Source of the DNA: Fructilactobacillus cliffordii
GTDB taxonomy: Bacteria; Bacillota; Bacilli; Lactobacillales; Lactobacillaceae
NCBI RefSeq assembly: GCF_024029355.1
Contig: NZ_CP097117.1
Location: 1,178,001 to 1,242,000, forward strand
Length of the DNA: 64,000 bases
Direction: 5' to 3'
Below, one piece after another: positions 16,585 through 24,330 of the stretch; position 1 is the first letter of the stretch, and every line of letters begins with the position of its first letter. A program made the translations under genes and the position numbers. The notes beneath the pieces were generated by a model. The model did not search any database. It saw only the letters and a program-made list of their open reading frames with translations, and was not told where the DNA came from.

Positions 16585-17460
16585 ATGCAAGCTCAATTTC
16601 AAAATCAAACGGAGCAACCCCTCTCCGTAAAAAAAGTCTTGACCAACGCGGGGGTGAGTAAACGGCTCTATCAGGCGACTAAGCGTCAACAGGACAGTTT
16701 TGCAGTTGCGAAAACAGTGATTGCGCCGACCCGCTTAATTGCCCCAGGGGAAACCCTGACCGTGACATTTCCTCCAGAAACCAGCGATCCAGAGGTACCC
16801 GTTAGTAATGAACCACTGGCAATCATTTTTGAAGATGATAACTGGCTGGTGATTAACAAACCGGCGGGTCTCACTAGCGTGCCTGGTCCCAGTAACCGAA
16901 ATGATACCCTGGTGAATCGGGTTAAGGGCCACCTCGAACGAGCGGGGGCGACTGACTTACGTCCCCACGTGATTACCCGTCTTGACCGCTTTACCAGTGG
17001 AGTGGTACTGGTGGCTAAAAACCGGATGGCAACCGGATTTGCCAATCAAATGTTAGCTCGGCACCAGCTTCAAAAGGAATACCAAGCGGTTGTAGTAGGA
17101 CACCTTGACCAGGAACATGGCCTAATCGACCTGCCAATTGGCCAGGTTGGAACGGAATTTGCCCGGCAAGTAATATCTGCGGGACAAAGCGCGCAGACGG
17201 AGTACTGGGTGGAACGAAAACTTCCGGAAGCCACTCGATTGCGAGTGCACCTTCATACCGGACGGACCCACCAGATCCGGGTTCACTTTAATCACCTAGG
17301 GCATCCCTTGCTGGGGGATCAGCTCTACGGCGGGCCTTTAGACCAAGGAATTACGCGACAGGCGTTACACGCCAGCCAACTAACCTTTTCTGATCCCTTT
17401 AGTCAGCAACTTTTTGAATTTAAAGCGCCGTTGCCGGCTGATATGCTAAAATATGAATGA
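16585..17460 (+). CDS. RluA/RluD-family pseudouridine synthase
   Basis: 291 residues. The N-terminal 60 residues resemble an S4-like RNA-binding region ('VKKVLTNAGVSKRLYQ'). The catalytic motif is 'ITRLDRFTSGVVLVAK' with the nucleophile Asp134; the usual HRLD is TRLD here, which is tolerated in some Bacilli members. 'RTHQIRVHFNHLGHPLLGD' near residue 229 is the second conserved block. It converts uridine to pseudouridine in rRNA or tRNA; the site cannot be predicted. The end overlaps the next open frame, and the downstream gene's best start (GTG 17480) lies 20 bases after this stop. Confidence 0.88.
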   Translation: MQAQFQNQTEQPLSVKKVLTNAGVSKRLYQATKRQQDSFAVAKTVIAPTRLIAPGETLTVTFPPETSDPEVPVSNEPLAIIFEDDNWLVINKPAGLTSVPGPSNRNDTLVNRVKGHLERAGATDLRPHVITRLDRFTSGVVLVAKNRMATGFANQMLARHQLQKEYQAVVVGHLDQEHGLIDLPIGQVGTEFARQVISAGQSAQTEYWVERKLPEATRLRVHLHTGRTHQIRVHFNHLGHPLLGDQLYGGPLDQGITRQALHASQLTFSDPFSQQLFEFKAPLPADMLKYE

Positions 17461-17479
17461 GAATAAAGGAGGATTGACC

Positions 17480-17881
17480 GTGGAAGATGGAATCAAGCTC
17501 GGGGGAGCGGCATTTGCTAACTTAATGTTTACGCTCAAGACCCCGGTTACCCAAAAGAACCACAAGGATTATAAGTTCATGAAGTATGAAATGACTGAAA
17601 TTGCCCCAGACATCTGGGCGATGCCGGTATACATGCAGGATGACGATGATTTTTCGTTATTCTTCATTGTGACGAAAATTGAGACTGGGGAAACTGTGAT
17701 GGCATTTGCCACTGGTTCTGAAGATGACAAGGGAGAATTTGCTCTTAGTCAACCGATGAACACGGGGGTCGGGTTAAACCAACTAAACGAACATGACCAC
17801 GATCGGGCCGAAAACGTCCTTCATTTCTTAAATCAGATTTCGAAAGCCAACGAAGGTGATTGGCGGATGGTTCAAGCCTAA
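17480..17881 (+). CDS. Conserved-looking small protein of unknown function
   Basis: 133 residues from GTG 17480, chosen because AAAGGAGG lies 8 bases before it. An ATG at 17453 in the same frame has no such site and would overlap the upstream gene. The protein is soluble and acidic, with a central 'KYEMTEIAPDIWAMPVYMQDDDDFSLFFIV' type segment (split here into its features: a Trp-Ala-Met-Pro turn, then four Asp, then a hydrophobic strand). It ends LNQISKANEGDWRMVQA. I do not recognise a named family. It sits between a pseudouridine synthase gene and a nucleoside deoxyribosyltransferase gene with short gaps (19 and 21 bases), so it is likely in the same transcript. No catalytic motif is visible. 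Confidence 0.7.
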   Translation: MEDGIKLGGAAFANLMFTLKTPVTQKNHKDYKFMKYEMTEIAPDIWAMPVYMQDDDDFSLFFIVTKIETGETVMAFATGSEDDKGEFALSQPMNTGVGLNQLNEHDHDRAENVLHFLNQISKANEGDWRMVQA

Positions 17882-17902
17882 TGACGCAAAGGAGCGAGAC
17901 AA

Positions 17903-18343
17903 ATGGCACAAATTTATTTAGCAAGTCCCTTTTTTAGTGATGAACAAGTTGCTCGAATTGAAAAGATTGAGGCTGCTTTAACGCAAAATCCGACGGTGAA
18001 GGACTTCTTTTCACCCCGAAAAAATGAAGATACGGACCAAGAAGCATATACGAAACCGTGGGCCACGGCCATTTACCAGATCGACGTGGCTAACATTGAG
18101 GCCGCAGAGGTGATGGTTGCGATTATTGATTTTGAAGGGGAATACGTTGATAGTGGGACGGCCTTTGAAATTGGTTATGCCGTGCAAAAAGGCATGCCGG
18201 TTATCGTTTTTCATGAAAAAACGGGAACGGTGAATCTGATGATTGGGGAAAGTCTCCACGCCTACCTAAAGACGCCCGACGAAGTGGCTCAGTATGACTT
18301 CCACAGGATGCCAACCATTGAATATGACGGAAAATTTATTTAA
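17903..18343 (+). CDS. Nucleoside 2-deoxyribosyltransferase
   Basis: 146 residues. It swaps the base of 2'-deoxynucleosides, a purine and pyrimidine salvage reaction typical of lactobacilli. 'IYLASPFFSDEQ' at the N-terminus is the sugar-binding opening. 'DSGTAFEIGYA' carries the nucleophile Glu89, and 'TVNLMIG' has Asn111, which in the family reaches into the neighbouring subunit's active site. Asp66-type residues in 'AAEVMVAIIDFE' shape the base pocket. The protein is slightly shorter than the well-studied L. leichmannii enzyme (157 aa) but has all key residues. It is the last of three closely spaced genes; no terminator is obvious before the CDF gene. Confidence 0.9.
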   Translation: MAQIYLASPFFSDEQVARIEKIEAALTQNPTVKDFFSPRKNEDTDQEAYTKPWATAIYQIDVANIEAAEVMVAIIDFEGEYVDSGTAFEIGYAVQKGMPVIVFHEKTGTVNLMIGESLHAYLKTPDEVAQYDFHRMPTIEYDGKFI

Positions 18344-18405
18344 TCAATCAACTTAAAAATTAACTATTTTAATCAACTGAAGTCGAATGATGAAGGAGAC
18401 TTTTG

Positions 18406-19305
18406 ATGCACGAACACGAAGAACAATTAACGGGACGCCGTTTTTTGGCGGTGACGTTGCTAAATGCGACGATTACGTTGTTGGAATTTCTGGGGGGATT
18501 ACTGTCCGGGAGTTTATCGTTATTGTCGGATGCGGCACATAACTTGGGCGATTCACTTTCGATTATCTTTAGTTACGGGGCTCACGTTCTGAGTAAGCGC
18601 AAGCAGACCCGGGTCAATACCTATGGGTTTAAGCGCGCTGAAATTCTCTCGGCCTTGTTTAATTCATTATTTTTGGTAATCCTGTCGGTGCTCTTGCTGG
18701 TTGAGGCGGGAACTAGACTTTTCCATCCGGAAAAAATTGCCAGTGGCGTGATGATTTGGGTGGCGGTGATTAGTGCAGCTGCCAACCTACTCTCAACGGT
18801 GTTATTGAACCGGGGTGCTCAGCACAATCTGAACTTGAAGGCGACTTATTTGCACTTACTGAGTGATGCCTTGGCGTCCGTCGGCATTATTATCGGTGGC
18901 TTGGTCATCATGGTGACCGGTTGGTACTGGATTGATCCTCTTATTACAATCTTAGTAGCGGTGTACATTATCTATGAAAGTTGGCCGGTGATTAAAAAGA
19001 CGGTGCAAATTTTAATGGAATGTGCTCCCCAATTGGATTATACGGGGATTAACCGGGATCTGCTGGCGATTAACGGCGTCAAAAAGGTTCACCACGTGCA
19101 CGCTCTGATGGTGGACGAAAATAGCATTGTATTTTCGGCCCACGTCAATATGAACAACATGGATCTGAATGAGGTACAGGCGATTTACGCGCAGATTAAT
19201 CAGATTTTAAAAACTAAATACCACGTTGATCACGTGACGATTCAACCAGAAACCACCCATGGCGCGGATGAATCCTTCTTTTACGATCGTGGTTATGACA
19301 TTTAA
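18406..19305 (+). CDS. Cation diffusion facilitator (CzcD/ZnT-like zinc exporter)
   Basis: 299 residues from ATG 18406, which follows GAAGGAG at good spacing; an in-frame TTG just before it is less likely. Six helices are predicted. The transport site is formed by His/Asp pairs: 'LLSDAAHNLGDSL' (helix 2) and 'HLLSDALASVG' (helix 5), the H-D / H-D set typical of Zn/Cd exporters. The C-terminal cytoplasmic domain has 'VHHVHALMVDENSIVFSAHV' and 'VDHVTIQPE'. The Mn-type DxxD pattern is absent. The protein should export zinc in exchange for protons. No operator could be assigned in the short AT-rich upstream region. Confidence 0.9.
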   Translation: MHEHEEQLTGRRFLAVTLLNATITLLEFLGGLLSGSLSLLSDAAHNLGDSLSIIFSYGAHVLSKRKQTRVNTYGFKRAEILSALFNSLFLVILSVLLLVEAGTRLFHPEKIASGVMIWVAVISAAANLLSTVLLNRGAQHNLNLKATYLHLLSDALASVGIIIGGLVIMVTGWYWIDPLITILVAVYIIYESWPVIKKTVQILMECAPQLDYTGINRDLLAINGVKKVHHVHALMVDENSIVFSAHVNMNNMDLNEVQAIYAQINQILKTKYHVDHVTIQPETTHGADESFFYDRGYDI

Positions 19306-19337
19306 ACAGCGGGCTCTGGCGGGGTCGGCTGTTTTTT
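19304..19337 (+). terminator. Rho-independent terminator after the CDF gene
   Basis: AAACAGC (19304-19310) pairs with GCTGTTT (19328-19334). Inner GGCTC/GGGTC pairing extends it, and T residues follow. Confidence 0.75.
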
Positions 19338-19358
19338 GTAACCGGAATTTAACGTTAG

Positions 19359-19372
19359 TGCAATCGCTTTCA
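19359..19372 (+). promoter_or_regulatory. Catabolite-responsive element upstream of manA
   Basis: TGCAATCGCTTTCA fits the CcpA cre consensus TGnAAnCGnWnnCA at every fixed position. It lies just before a possible -10 (TATGCT, 19376-19381), so CcpA would be expected to repress manA when preferred sugar is present. No other experiment-independent support. Confidence 0.6.
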
Positions 19373-19417
19373 TGTTATGCTAAACCGTACGGAAAAAAAG
19401 AAAGTGGGTTTTAGCTA

Positions 19418-20392
19418 ATGGAAACAAGTGAAACGCTGCAAGCGCAACCGTTATTTTTAACTCCGGTTTTACAACCGAAGATTTGGGGTGGCGATGCTTT
19501 ACATAAATATTATCCGGATTTACCGACAGCAGGCATGGGGGAATCTTGGGCAGCCTCTACATATGGTCAGTTTCAATCCAAGGTGGCAACGGGACCTTGT
19601 GCTGGACAGACGTTGCAAACTGTGTGGGACGAACACCCAGAACTATTTGCACATCCAGCGGGAGCAGAGTTTCCGCTGCTGGTTAAATTGCTGGACGCTC
19701 ACGAAAACTTGTCGATTCAGGTGCACCCTGACGACCAAACAGCCCGCTCTTTATTTCACGAACCAAACGGAAAGACAGAATGCTGGTACATCTTAGACGT
19801 GCAACCGGGTGCGCGGGCTTATTACGGGCATCGGGCGCAAACCCAGGCGGAGCTGGAGCAAGCAATTGCAGAACACCGCTTGGATGACTACTTGGTTACT
19901 CGTCCGGTTCACCCGGGAGAAATTATTTACGTTCCGGGGGGAACCTTGCATGCCCTCGGGGCCGGTATCGTAGCGCTTGAGGTGGAACAAAACTCCGATA
20001 ATACGCTTCGTTTTTATGACTTTGACCGAGTCGACAAACGGACCGGGGAAAAACGGCCATTGCAGATTGAGGAAGCGTTAGCAACCACTCGGTTTCCGAC
20101 CCAAGCACCAGCATCGGAGACCACGACTCCTCGTTCTGATCCGCAGCAACCGGGCCGAACGGAGATCTTGCGTTCGCAGTATTTCCAAGTGGCTGAACTG
20201 GATATTGATCAGCAATTAGCACTACAACCACAGACCCAGTGGTCGATTAACGTAGTGATTGCAGGACAGGGTCACCTAACCGTGGGTGATCAAGTTTACC
20301 CAATTCACATCGGGCAGACGTTTGTCTTGCCGGTTGGGCTCCCAGCCGCCCAACTCACAGGCAGTCTAAAAATCGTTCAAGCAACCGTTTAA
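19418..20392 (+). CDS. manA: Mannose-6-phosphate isomerase, class I
   Basis: 324 residues, the short Firmicutes form. It interconverts mannose 6-phosphate and fructose 6-phosphate. 'LQPKIWGGDALHKYYP' is the N-terminal signature. The zinc ligands are visible in 'SIQVHPDD' (His), 'GKTECWYIL' (Glu) and 'YVPGGTLHALGAG' (His). 'EVEQNSDNTLRFYDFDR' holds the catalytic Arg region. The ribosome binding site is weak (AAAGTGGG about 14 bases upstream). The gene is monocistronic, with a cre site before it and a clear hairpin after it. Confidence 0.93.
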   Translation: METSETLQAQPLFLTPVLQPKIWGGDALHKYYPDLPTAGMGESWAASTYGQFQSKVATGPCAGQTLQTVWDEHPELFAHPAGAEFPLLVKLLDAHENLSIQVHPDDQTARSLFHEPNGKTECWYILDVQPGARAYYGHRAQTQAELEQAIAEHRLDDYLVTRPVHPGEIIYVPGGTLHALGAGIVALEVEQNSDNTLRFYDFDRVDKRTGEKRPLQIEEALATTRFPTQAPASETTTPRSDPQQPGRTEILRSQYFQVAELDIDQQLALQPQTQWSINVVIAGQGHLTVGDQVYPIHIGQTFVLPVGLPAAQLTGSLKIVQATV

Positions 20393-20405
20393 AGCTGACC
20401 AAAAC

Positions 20406-20439
20406 AAAAAAGCAATCTCAAACCGAGATTGCTTTTTTT
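20406..20439. terminator. Bidirectional terminator after manA
   Basis: AAAAAAGCAATCTC (20406-20419) pairs with GAGATTGCTTTTTT around an AAACC loop. Confidence 0.9.
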
Positions 20440-20449
20440 AATTGGAACC

Positions 20450-20797
20450 TTATAGCGTAGCAAATGGATCGAGCTTGTTAGTTTCTTCCACGTACCATTC
20501 ACGCCAGTCCGTGGTCGGGTTCCCGTTGTCAAAGAAGGTTTGGGGTAACTGACTCAGGAGCTTGTGGTAATCATCGCGGTTAAACCTAGCGGAAAAGGCA
20601 CAAATCTCCTCGGGAACTTGATTACTAACGTCCATGATGGTCCGGTTAATGTCAGCAATGACGTGGTTAAAGTCAAAGGAAGCCATTACATCTAGTTCTT
20701 CGTTGGTTAATAATGAAAAGTAAAAGGGAACAAAATCATTGAGGGCCTTGGCTTTCGCCGTGTCACTCAATTCAGAAAATGATAAATTATCGCTCAT
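20450..20797 (-). CDS. Unknown 115-residue acidic protein
   Basis: I do not recognise a named family. The protein is soluble, acidic, with no signal peptide or membrane helix. It opens 'NLSFSELSDTAKAKALNDF', which resembles the 'f-x-EL-s-d-eAK-x-kAl' start of some small phage and plasmid proteins; this is a weak resemblance only. Trp occurs near the end (DWREWYVEETNK). It has a good ribosome binding site (AGGAGGAT) and a well-formed promoter with a perfect inverted repeat over the -10 box and a second palindrome downstream. So it is probably real and tightly regulated. It is transcribed alone and is convergent with manA. Confidence 0.65.
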   Translation of the reverse strand: MSDNLSFSELSDTAKAKALNDFVPFYFSLLTNEELDVMASFDFNHVIADINRTIMDVSNQVPEEICAFSARFNRDDYHKLLSQLPQTFFDNGNPTTDWREWYVEETNKLDPFATL

Positions 20798-20815
20798 GCT
20801 AATCCTCCTGTGCTA

Positions 20816-20849
20816 TACGCGCGTAGTATCGTTCCTTATTATAACGATA
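20816..20849 (-). promoter_or_regulatory. Two palindromes at the promoter of the unknown 115-aa gene
   Basis: TATCGTT (20827-20833) and AACGATA (20843-20849) form a perfect 7-base inverted repeat with a 9-base spacer covering the -10 box. TACGCGCGTA (20816-20825), a perfect 10-base palindrome, lies between the start of transcription and the ribosome binding site. Both look like repressor sites; the regulator is unknown. Confidence 0.5.
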
Positions 20850-20866
20850 ACCAGGAAATCCGTAAA
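20838..20866 (-). promoter_or_regulatory. Promoter of the unknown 115-aa gene
   Basis: On the minus strand: TTTACG (20861-20866), 17 bases, TATAAT (20838-20843). Confidence 0.65.
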
Positions 20867-20955
20867 ATCATTTTCCGCTGCTAGTTTTAAAATCTAGCTA
20901 AATATAGTAGAGTAAGCAGGGAAGGAAAGCGATACAAGTAAAAGTGGTGAGTGTG

Positions 20956-21735
20956 ATGGGCAAGCATGAAAATCGTTCGAAAAAAAAGCAGGCCTACAGC
21001 AATAAGGTAGTCCAAACCTGCTTACTAGCCGGCAAAATTTTAATTGAAAACGGCTCCGAATTAAATCGAGTTTCCGATACGATTAAACGAATTGCTGACA
21101 ACGCAGGGTTAAAAGACTTAAACGCCTACGTTACCATCACAGGACTCATGATTTCTGCAAACGATGAAGCGGGGGCCCAGATTAAAGAAATTGAAAAACG
21201 AGACTTTGATTTGCGCCGGATTGCGGCCGTCAACAAGCTGTCCCGTCGATTTGCAGAAAAAAAGCTGACCATTAACCAGTTTTACCGCTTGTTACTAAAG
21301 GTGGAACATATCGGTCTATACTATCCGTTTTGGCTATTGATGGTCGCGGCGGCAGTGCTCTCGGGAGCCATCACAGTGGTCTTTAACAACGATATTCCCG
21401 ATTTTTTCATTACTAGCTTGGTGGGAATGTTTGGCTGGCTCATCTTTCGGGAGGTTAGCACCCGGGTGCACGCGAGTTTCATTAGTGAGTTCGTAGCCGC
21501 TATGTCAATTGGTGCGATGGCCATTTACGCGGTGAAATTCGGTCTCGGACAGAGTGTTGATAACATCATCATTGGAGCGGTTATGCCACTAGTTCCCGGC
21601 GTGCCGATTACGAATGCCGTGCGGGATTTGATTTCTGGAAACTTGATTAGTGGGCCAGCTCGAGGAATTGAAGCTTTAATTTGCGCTTGTGCCCTCGGGT
21701 TTGGCGTGTCGTTAGCACTAATTTGGTTAGGGTAG
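20956..21735 (+). CDS. Threonine/serine exporter family protein, ThrE N-terminal half
   Basis: 259 residues from ATG 20956. GTG codons at 20944 and 20947 are possible alternatives, and GGTGAG before the ATG is a modest ribosome binding site. The first 110 residues are the soluble catalytic-like domain ('AGKILIENGSELNRVSDTIKRIADNAGL', then a VTITGLMIS strand). About five helices follow, including 'IIGAVMPLVPGVPITNAVRDL'. This is the PF06738 (DUF1212) half of the ThrE exporter, which in this organism is split into two genes. It should work with the product of the next gene, 10 bases downstream, to export threonine or serine. Confidence 0.85.
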   Translation: MGKHENRSKKKQAYSNKVVQTCLLAGKILIENGSELNRVSDTIKRIADNAGLKDLNAYVTITGLMISANDEAGAQIKEIEKRDFDLRRIAAVNKLSRRFAEKKLTINQFYRLLLKVEHIGLYYPFWLLMVAAAVLSGAITVVFNNDIPDFFITSLVGMFGWLIFREVSTRVHASFISEFVAAMSIGAMAIYAVKFGLGQSVDNIIIGAVMPLVPGVPITNAVRDLISGNLISGPARGIEALICACALGFGVSLALIWLG

Positions 21736-21745
21736 GTGAATTAAA

Positions 21746-22207
21746 ATGCTCCATTTTTTCATTGTAATCGTGGGCGTTTACATTGCCACCATTGGCTTTG
21801 CCTTGTTAATCAACGTTTCACCGCGGGCGCTCAACCTTGGTGGGGTGGTTGCGGTATCCGGGTACCTCGTTTATCTAGCTTATTCCACCTTTGTTGGTGG
21901 TTACGTGGGTGGAAACGTTTTTGGGGCCTTTTCCATCGGGATTTTTGGAATGATGGCCGCTCGGTACAAAAAAATGCCGGTGATTGTGTTCAATACCCCC
22001 GCGTTAGTGCCGCTAGTTCCCGGCGGCCAGGCCTATCAGGTTATGAAATACGTCGCGATGAATCAGCCCCACATGGCTTTTTACTATTTAACTCAAGTGG
22101 TGATGATTGCGGGTTCGATTGCGATGGGATTTTTGCTTTCTGAACTTTTTATTCAACTATTTTATTACACCAGACGTCAGATACTAAGAAAGCTGGACCA
22201 CATGTGA
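21746..22207 (+). CDS. Threonine/serine exporter family protein, ThrE C-terminal half
   Basis: 153 residues, about five helices with hardly any soluble domain. 'FNTPALVPLVPGGQAYQVMKY' near residue 86 is the conserved loop of the ThrB/ThrE_2 (PF12821) half and mirrors the 'VMPLVPGVPITNAVRDL' loop in the previous gene product. Together they would make a two-subunit transporter. It is 10 bases after the ThrE-N gene. The stop codon TGA lies in the loop of the transcription terminator, so the stem covers the last codons. Confidence 0.85.
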   Translation: MLHFFIVIVGVYIATIGFALLINVSPRALNLGGVVAVSGYLVYLAYSTFVGGYVGGNVFGAFSIGIFGMMAARYKKMPVIVFNTPALVPLVPGGQAYQVMKYVAMNQPHMAFYYLTQVVMIAGSIAMGFLLSELFIQLFYYTRRQILRKLDHM

Positions 22208-22223
22208 GTGGTTCAGCTTTTTT
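22189..22223 (+). terminator. Terminator overlapping the end of the ThrE C-half gene
   Basis: AAAGCTGGACCAC (22189-22201) pairs with GTGGTTCAGCTTT (22208-22220; one G-T pair), with the stop codon in the 6-base loop and T residues after. Confidence 0.85.
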
Positions 22224-22239
22224 AATTGTTATTTTATTT

Positions 22240-22620
22240 TTAAAGGTGAAATTCGATGCCGAGCCAGAAACTGGTTAGCAGAATCACGAGCACCAGGCTG
22301 GTAATCACCATGTATAAAGAATCATGTTCGCGGTAAAACGAGTAAATCGAAACGACCACCCGGAGCACCGGCGTGAGAATGAGGGCAAAAATCCCAGTCA
22401 TCATCACGGCGTACGGTTTCCCGGTCACCAGTCCTTGCAATAATTCGAAGAAGTTCTTGACGTGGTAGTGGGTGGCGACGCCTAGACTGCCGCTCATTAG
22501 GTAGAGCAGGAGACCGATAATCATAATGGTGGCGGCCACAATTACTCCCCAACGGAGGATTTTTCCGATGGTTTGTTCAACGGCTTGCATTTCGTTAGTA
22601 GCAGGTTTGCTGGTTTTCAT
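22240..22620 (-). CDS. DUF1634 membrane protein
   Basis: 126 residues with three hydrophobic helices. 'QTIGKILRWGVIVAATIMIIG' (first helix) and 'MMTGIFALILTPVLRVVVS' (second helix) are the DUF1634 pattern. The family is almost always found beside TauE/SafE-type exporters and is assumed to assist them; its function has not been shown. The ATG overlaps the TauE stop by one base (TAATG), so the two are translationally coupled. Length is normal for the family. Confidence 0.85.
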   Translation of the reverse strand: MKTSKPATNEMQAVEQTIGKILRWGVIVAATIMIIGLLLYLMSGSLGVATHYHVKNFFELLQGLVTGKPYAVMMTGIFALILTPVLRVVVSIYSFYREHDSLYMVITSLVLVILLTSFWLGIEFHL

Positions 22621-23465
22621 TAGATGGTCACCCCAAATCCTTTAAGAATCATTTGTAATCCGAGGTACAAGAGAATCGGAATGAAGATAATCCGCATCAA
22701 GCGGGTTGGCATAATTTGCATGACCCGGGAACCGATGGCCGCCCCGACGATGATTCCCAGGGCAAGAGGTACTGCAATCTGGGGCAGAATTGAACCGTTG
22801 AAGAAGTAGATGGTAGCACTGGCGGCTGCCGTGACTCCCATCATCAGGTTACTGGTTGAACTGGACGGCTTGAGCGGCATCTTCATGAAGGTATCCATGG
22901 CGATGACTTTAAAAGCCCCCGAACCGATGCCGAGTAATCCGCTGGCAACGCCTGCCCCAAACATAATTCCAAAGCCGGTCGGGACGTTCGTGACCCCATA
23001 GTCAATTTCTTTGTGAAGGTTTTTATCGTAGTACGAACCATTGAGTCGGAGGTCCTTAGCAATCTTGTCATCGGTATGGGTGATTTGATCACTATTTTTT
23101 CCCCACAGTTTGCGGACCATGTTGGCTCCAGAAAAGAACAACAGGAAACCGAACAGAATGTAGAGAAAAATGGGATTCAACACACCGGTTAAGAGCGCTC
23201 CCACGATGGCCCCGACTGACGTGGCAATTTCCAAAAACATGGCCACCCGAAGGTTTAAGACGTTATCGCGCAGATAGGCAATCGTCGCCCCGGAACTGGT
23301 GGCAATCACCGCAATCAGGCTCGCCCCAATCGCATACTTGATGTCTAGTCCCATTCCGAGGGTTAGAACGGGGGTGATAATCATCCCACCTCCGATTCCA
23401 AGGATGGCGCCGAGGATGCCGACTAAGACGCCGACGCCTAGCATGATCACAATACTATTGAGCAT
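22620..23465 (-). CDS. TauE/SafE-family sulfite/anion exporter
   Basis: 281 residues, seven to eight helices in two repeated halves. 'GILGAILGIGGGMIITPVLTL' (residues 17-37) and 'GVASGLLGIGSGAFKVIAMD' (near 178-197) are the paired Gly-rich motifs of the family. Members move sulfite, sulfoacetate, taurine-derived or other organic anions. The substrate here is unknown. No sulfur metabolism genes are adjacent. Its partner is the DUF1634 gene directly downstream. The ribosome binding site is AAAGGAG. Confidence 0.85.
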   Translation of the reverse strand: MLNSIVIMLGVGVLVGILGAILGIGGGMIITPVLTLGMGLDIKYAIGASLIAVIATSSGATIAYLRDNVLNLRVAMFLEIATSVGAIVGALLTGVLNPIFLYILFGFLLFFSGANMVRKLWGKNSDQITHTDDKIAKDLRLNGSYYDKNLHKEIDYGVTNVPTGFGIMFGAGVASGLLGIGSGAFKVIAMDTFMKMPLKPSSSTSNLMMGVTAAASATIYFFNGSILPQIAVPLALGIIVGAAIGSRVMQIMPTRLMRIIFIPILLYLGLQMILKGFGVTI

Positions 23466-23561
23466 GGTAATTCTCCTTTAGCATAAATATAATTTATTGT
23501 AACGCAAAAAACGTTTCGCCGCAGAGGACTTGGGTTCAATTCTGGGTTAGCTAGTGGAATA

Positions 23562-23570
23562 TGCTATACT
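23562..23570 (+). promoter_or_regulatory. Extended -10 promoter for the PAP2 gene
   Basis: TGC-TATACT. No good -35 box; the extended -10 could compensate. Confidence 0.5.
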
Positions 23571-23605
23571 AGCACTACTGAATTAATGCGGAGGGAAAGA
23601 GAAAA

Positions 23606-24271
23606 ATGATAATTAAAAGAGATCCAAGTCGTCCCTATAAGCTGGTGATTTCAGGGTTAATTACCCTGATCTTAGCAATTGCGATCAAGCTTAACTGGGG
23701 CTTTATTAACTTTTTAGATACGATTGGAGTGGGCGTGGTCCAACACTGGAGCTCGAACTTTTGGACGAGTTTCTTTACAATCGTGAGTTTCATTGCCAGT
23801 CCTAAGATGGACGTGGTGTGGATGATTCTGTTGGCCTTTATTCTCTGGGGCTGCCGGGCACGAATTCCGGCGTTGTTCTCGCTGTGTTTGTTAGTCGGAG
23901 GAGACGCACTGGGCTTTATCGTAAAGCACTTGGTGGGTCGTGCTCGTCCGGCCTTACATTTAGCCAAGGACACAGGCTACAGCTTCCCAAGTGGGCACGT
24001 CTTAGGAACAATGCTGGTCTTAAGCATCATCTGGATTATTTTAGTGCCCATGATTAACGAGAAAAATAGTATGTGGATCGTGCGGACTATCTTAGTAATT
24101 TGGTTAATCCTGGTTATGATTTCCCGGGTTTATCTGAACGCACACTTCCCTACTGATGTGGTGGGTGCGGCTACTTTGGCCTACTTCTGGCTACAAATTG
24201 CAGAATACCTGTACGTTCGGTATGCGCCCCGCTTAGCGCAAGCAAAATTTTTTCAGCGTAGTAATTATTAA
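23606..24271 (+). CDS. PAP2-family membrane phosphatase
   Basis: 221 residues with six hydrophobic helices. The three phosphatase motifs are present: 'KHLVGRARP' (motif 1, near residue 111), 'SFPSGH' (motif 2, near 127) and 'SRVYLNAHFPTDVV' (motif 3, near 173), with the two catalytic histidines. Such proteins dephosphorylate undecaprenyl pyrophosphate, phosphatidic acid or phosphatidylglycerol phosphate on the outer face of the membrane. UppP-like recycling of the cell-wall lipid carrier is a fair guess. The gene is single with a strong terminator. Confidence 0.87.
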   Translation: MIIKRDPSRPYKLVISGLITLILAIAIKLNWGFINFLDTIGVGVVQHWSSNFWTSFFTIVSFIASPKMDVVWMILLAFILWGCRARIPALFSLCLLVGGDALGFIVKHLVGRARPALHLAKDTGYSFPSGHVLGTMLVLSIIWIILVPMINEKNSMWIVRTILVIWLILVMISRVYLNAHFPTDVVGAATLAYFWLQIAEYLYVRYAPRLAQAKFFQRSNY

Positions 24272-24282
24272 TCATTAAAATG

Positions 24283-24330
24283 AATCCCCTTAGTTAGCTC
24301 ATCATTCTAGTTAACTGAGGGGATTTTTTT
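24283..24330. terminator. Terminator between PAP2 and LysR genes
   Basis: AATCCCC (24283-24289) pairs with GGGGATT, extended by AGTTA/TAACT, with a 14-base loop and T-run. Confidence 0.8.

Noticed and set aside
18344..18405. AdcR/Zur-type operator before the zinc exporter gene
   Set aside because: The AT-rich TTAACTATTTTAA stretch does not match the consensus well enough.
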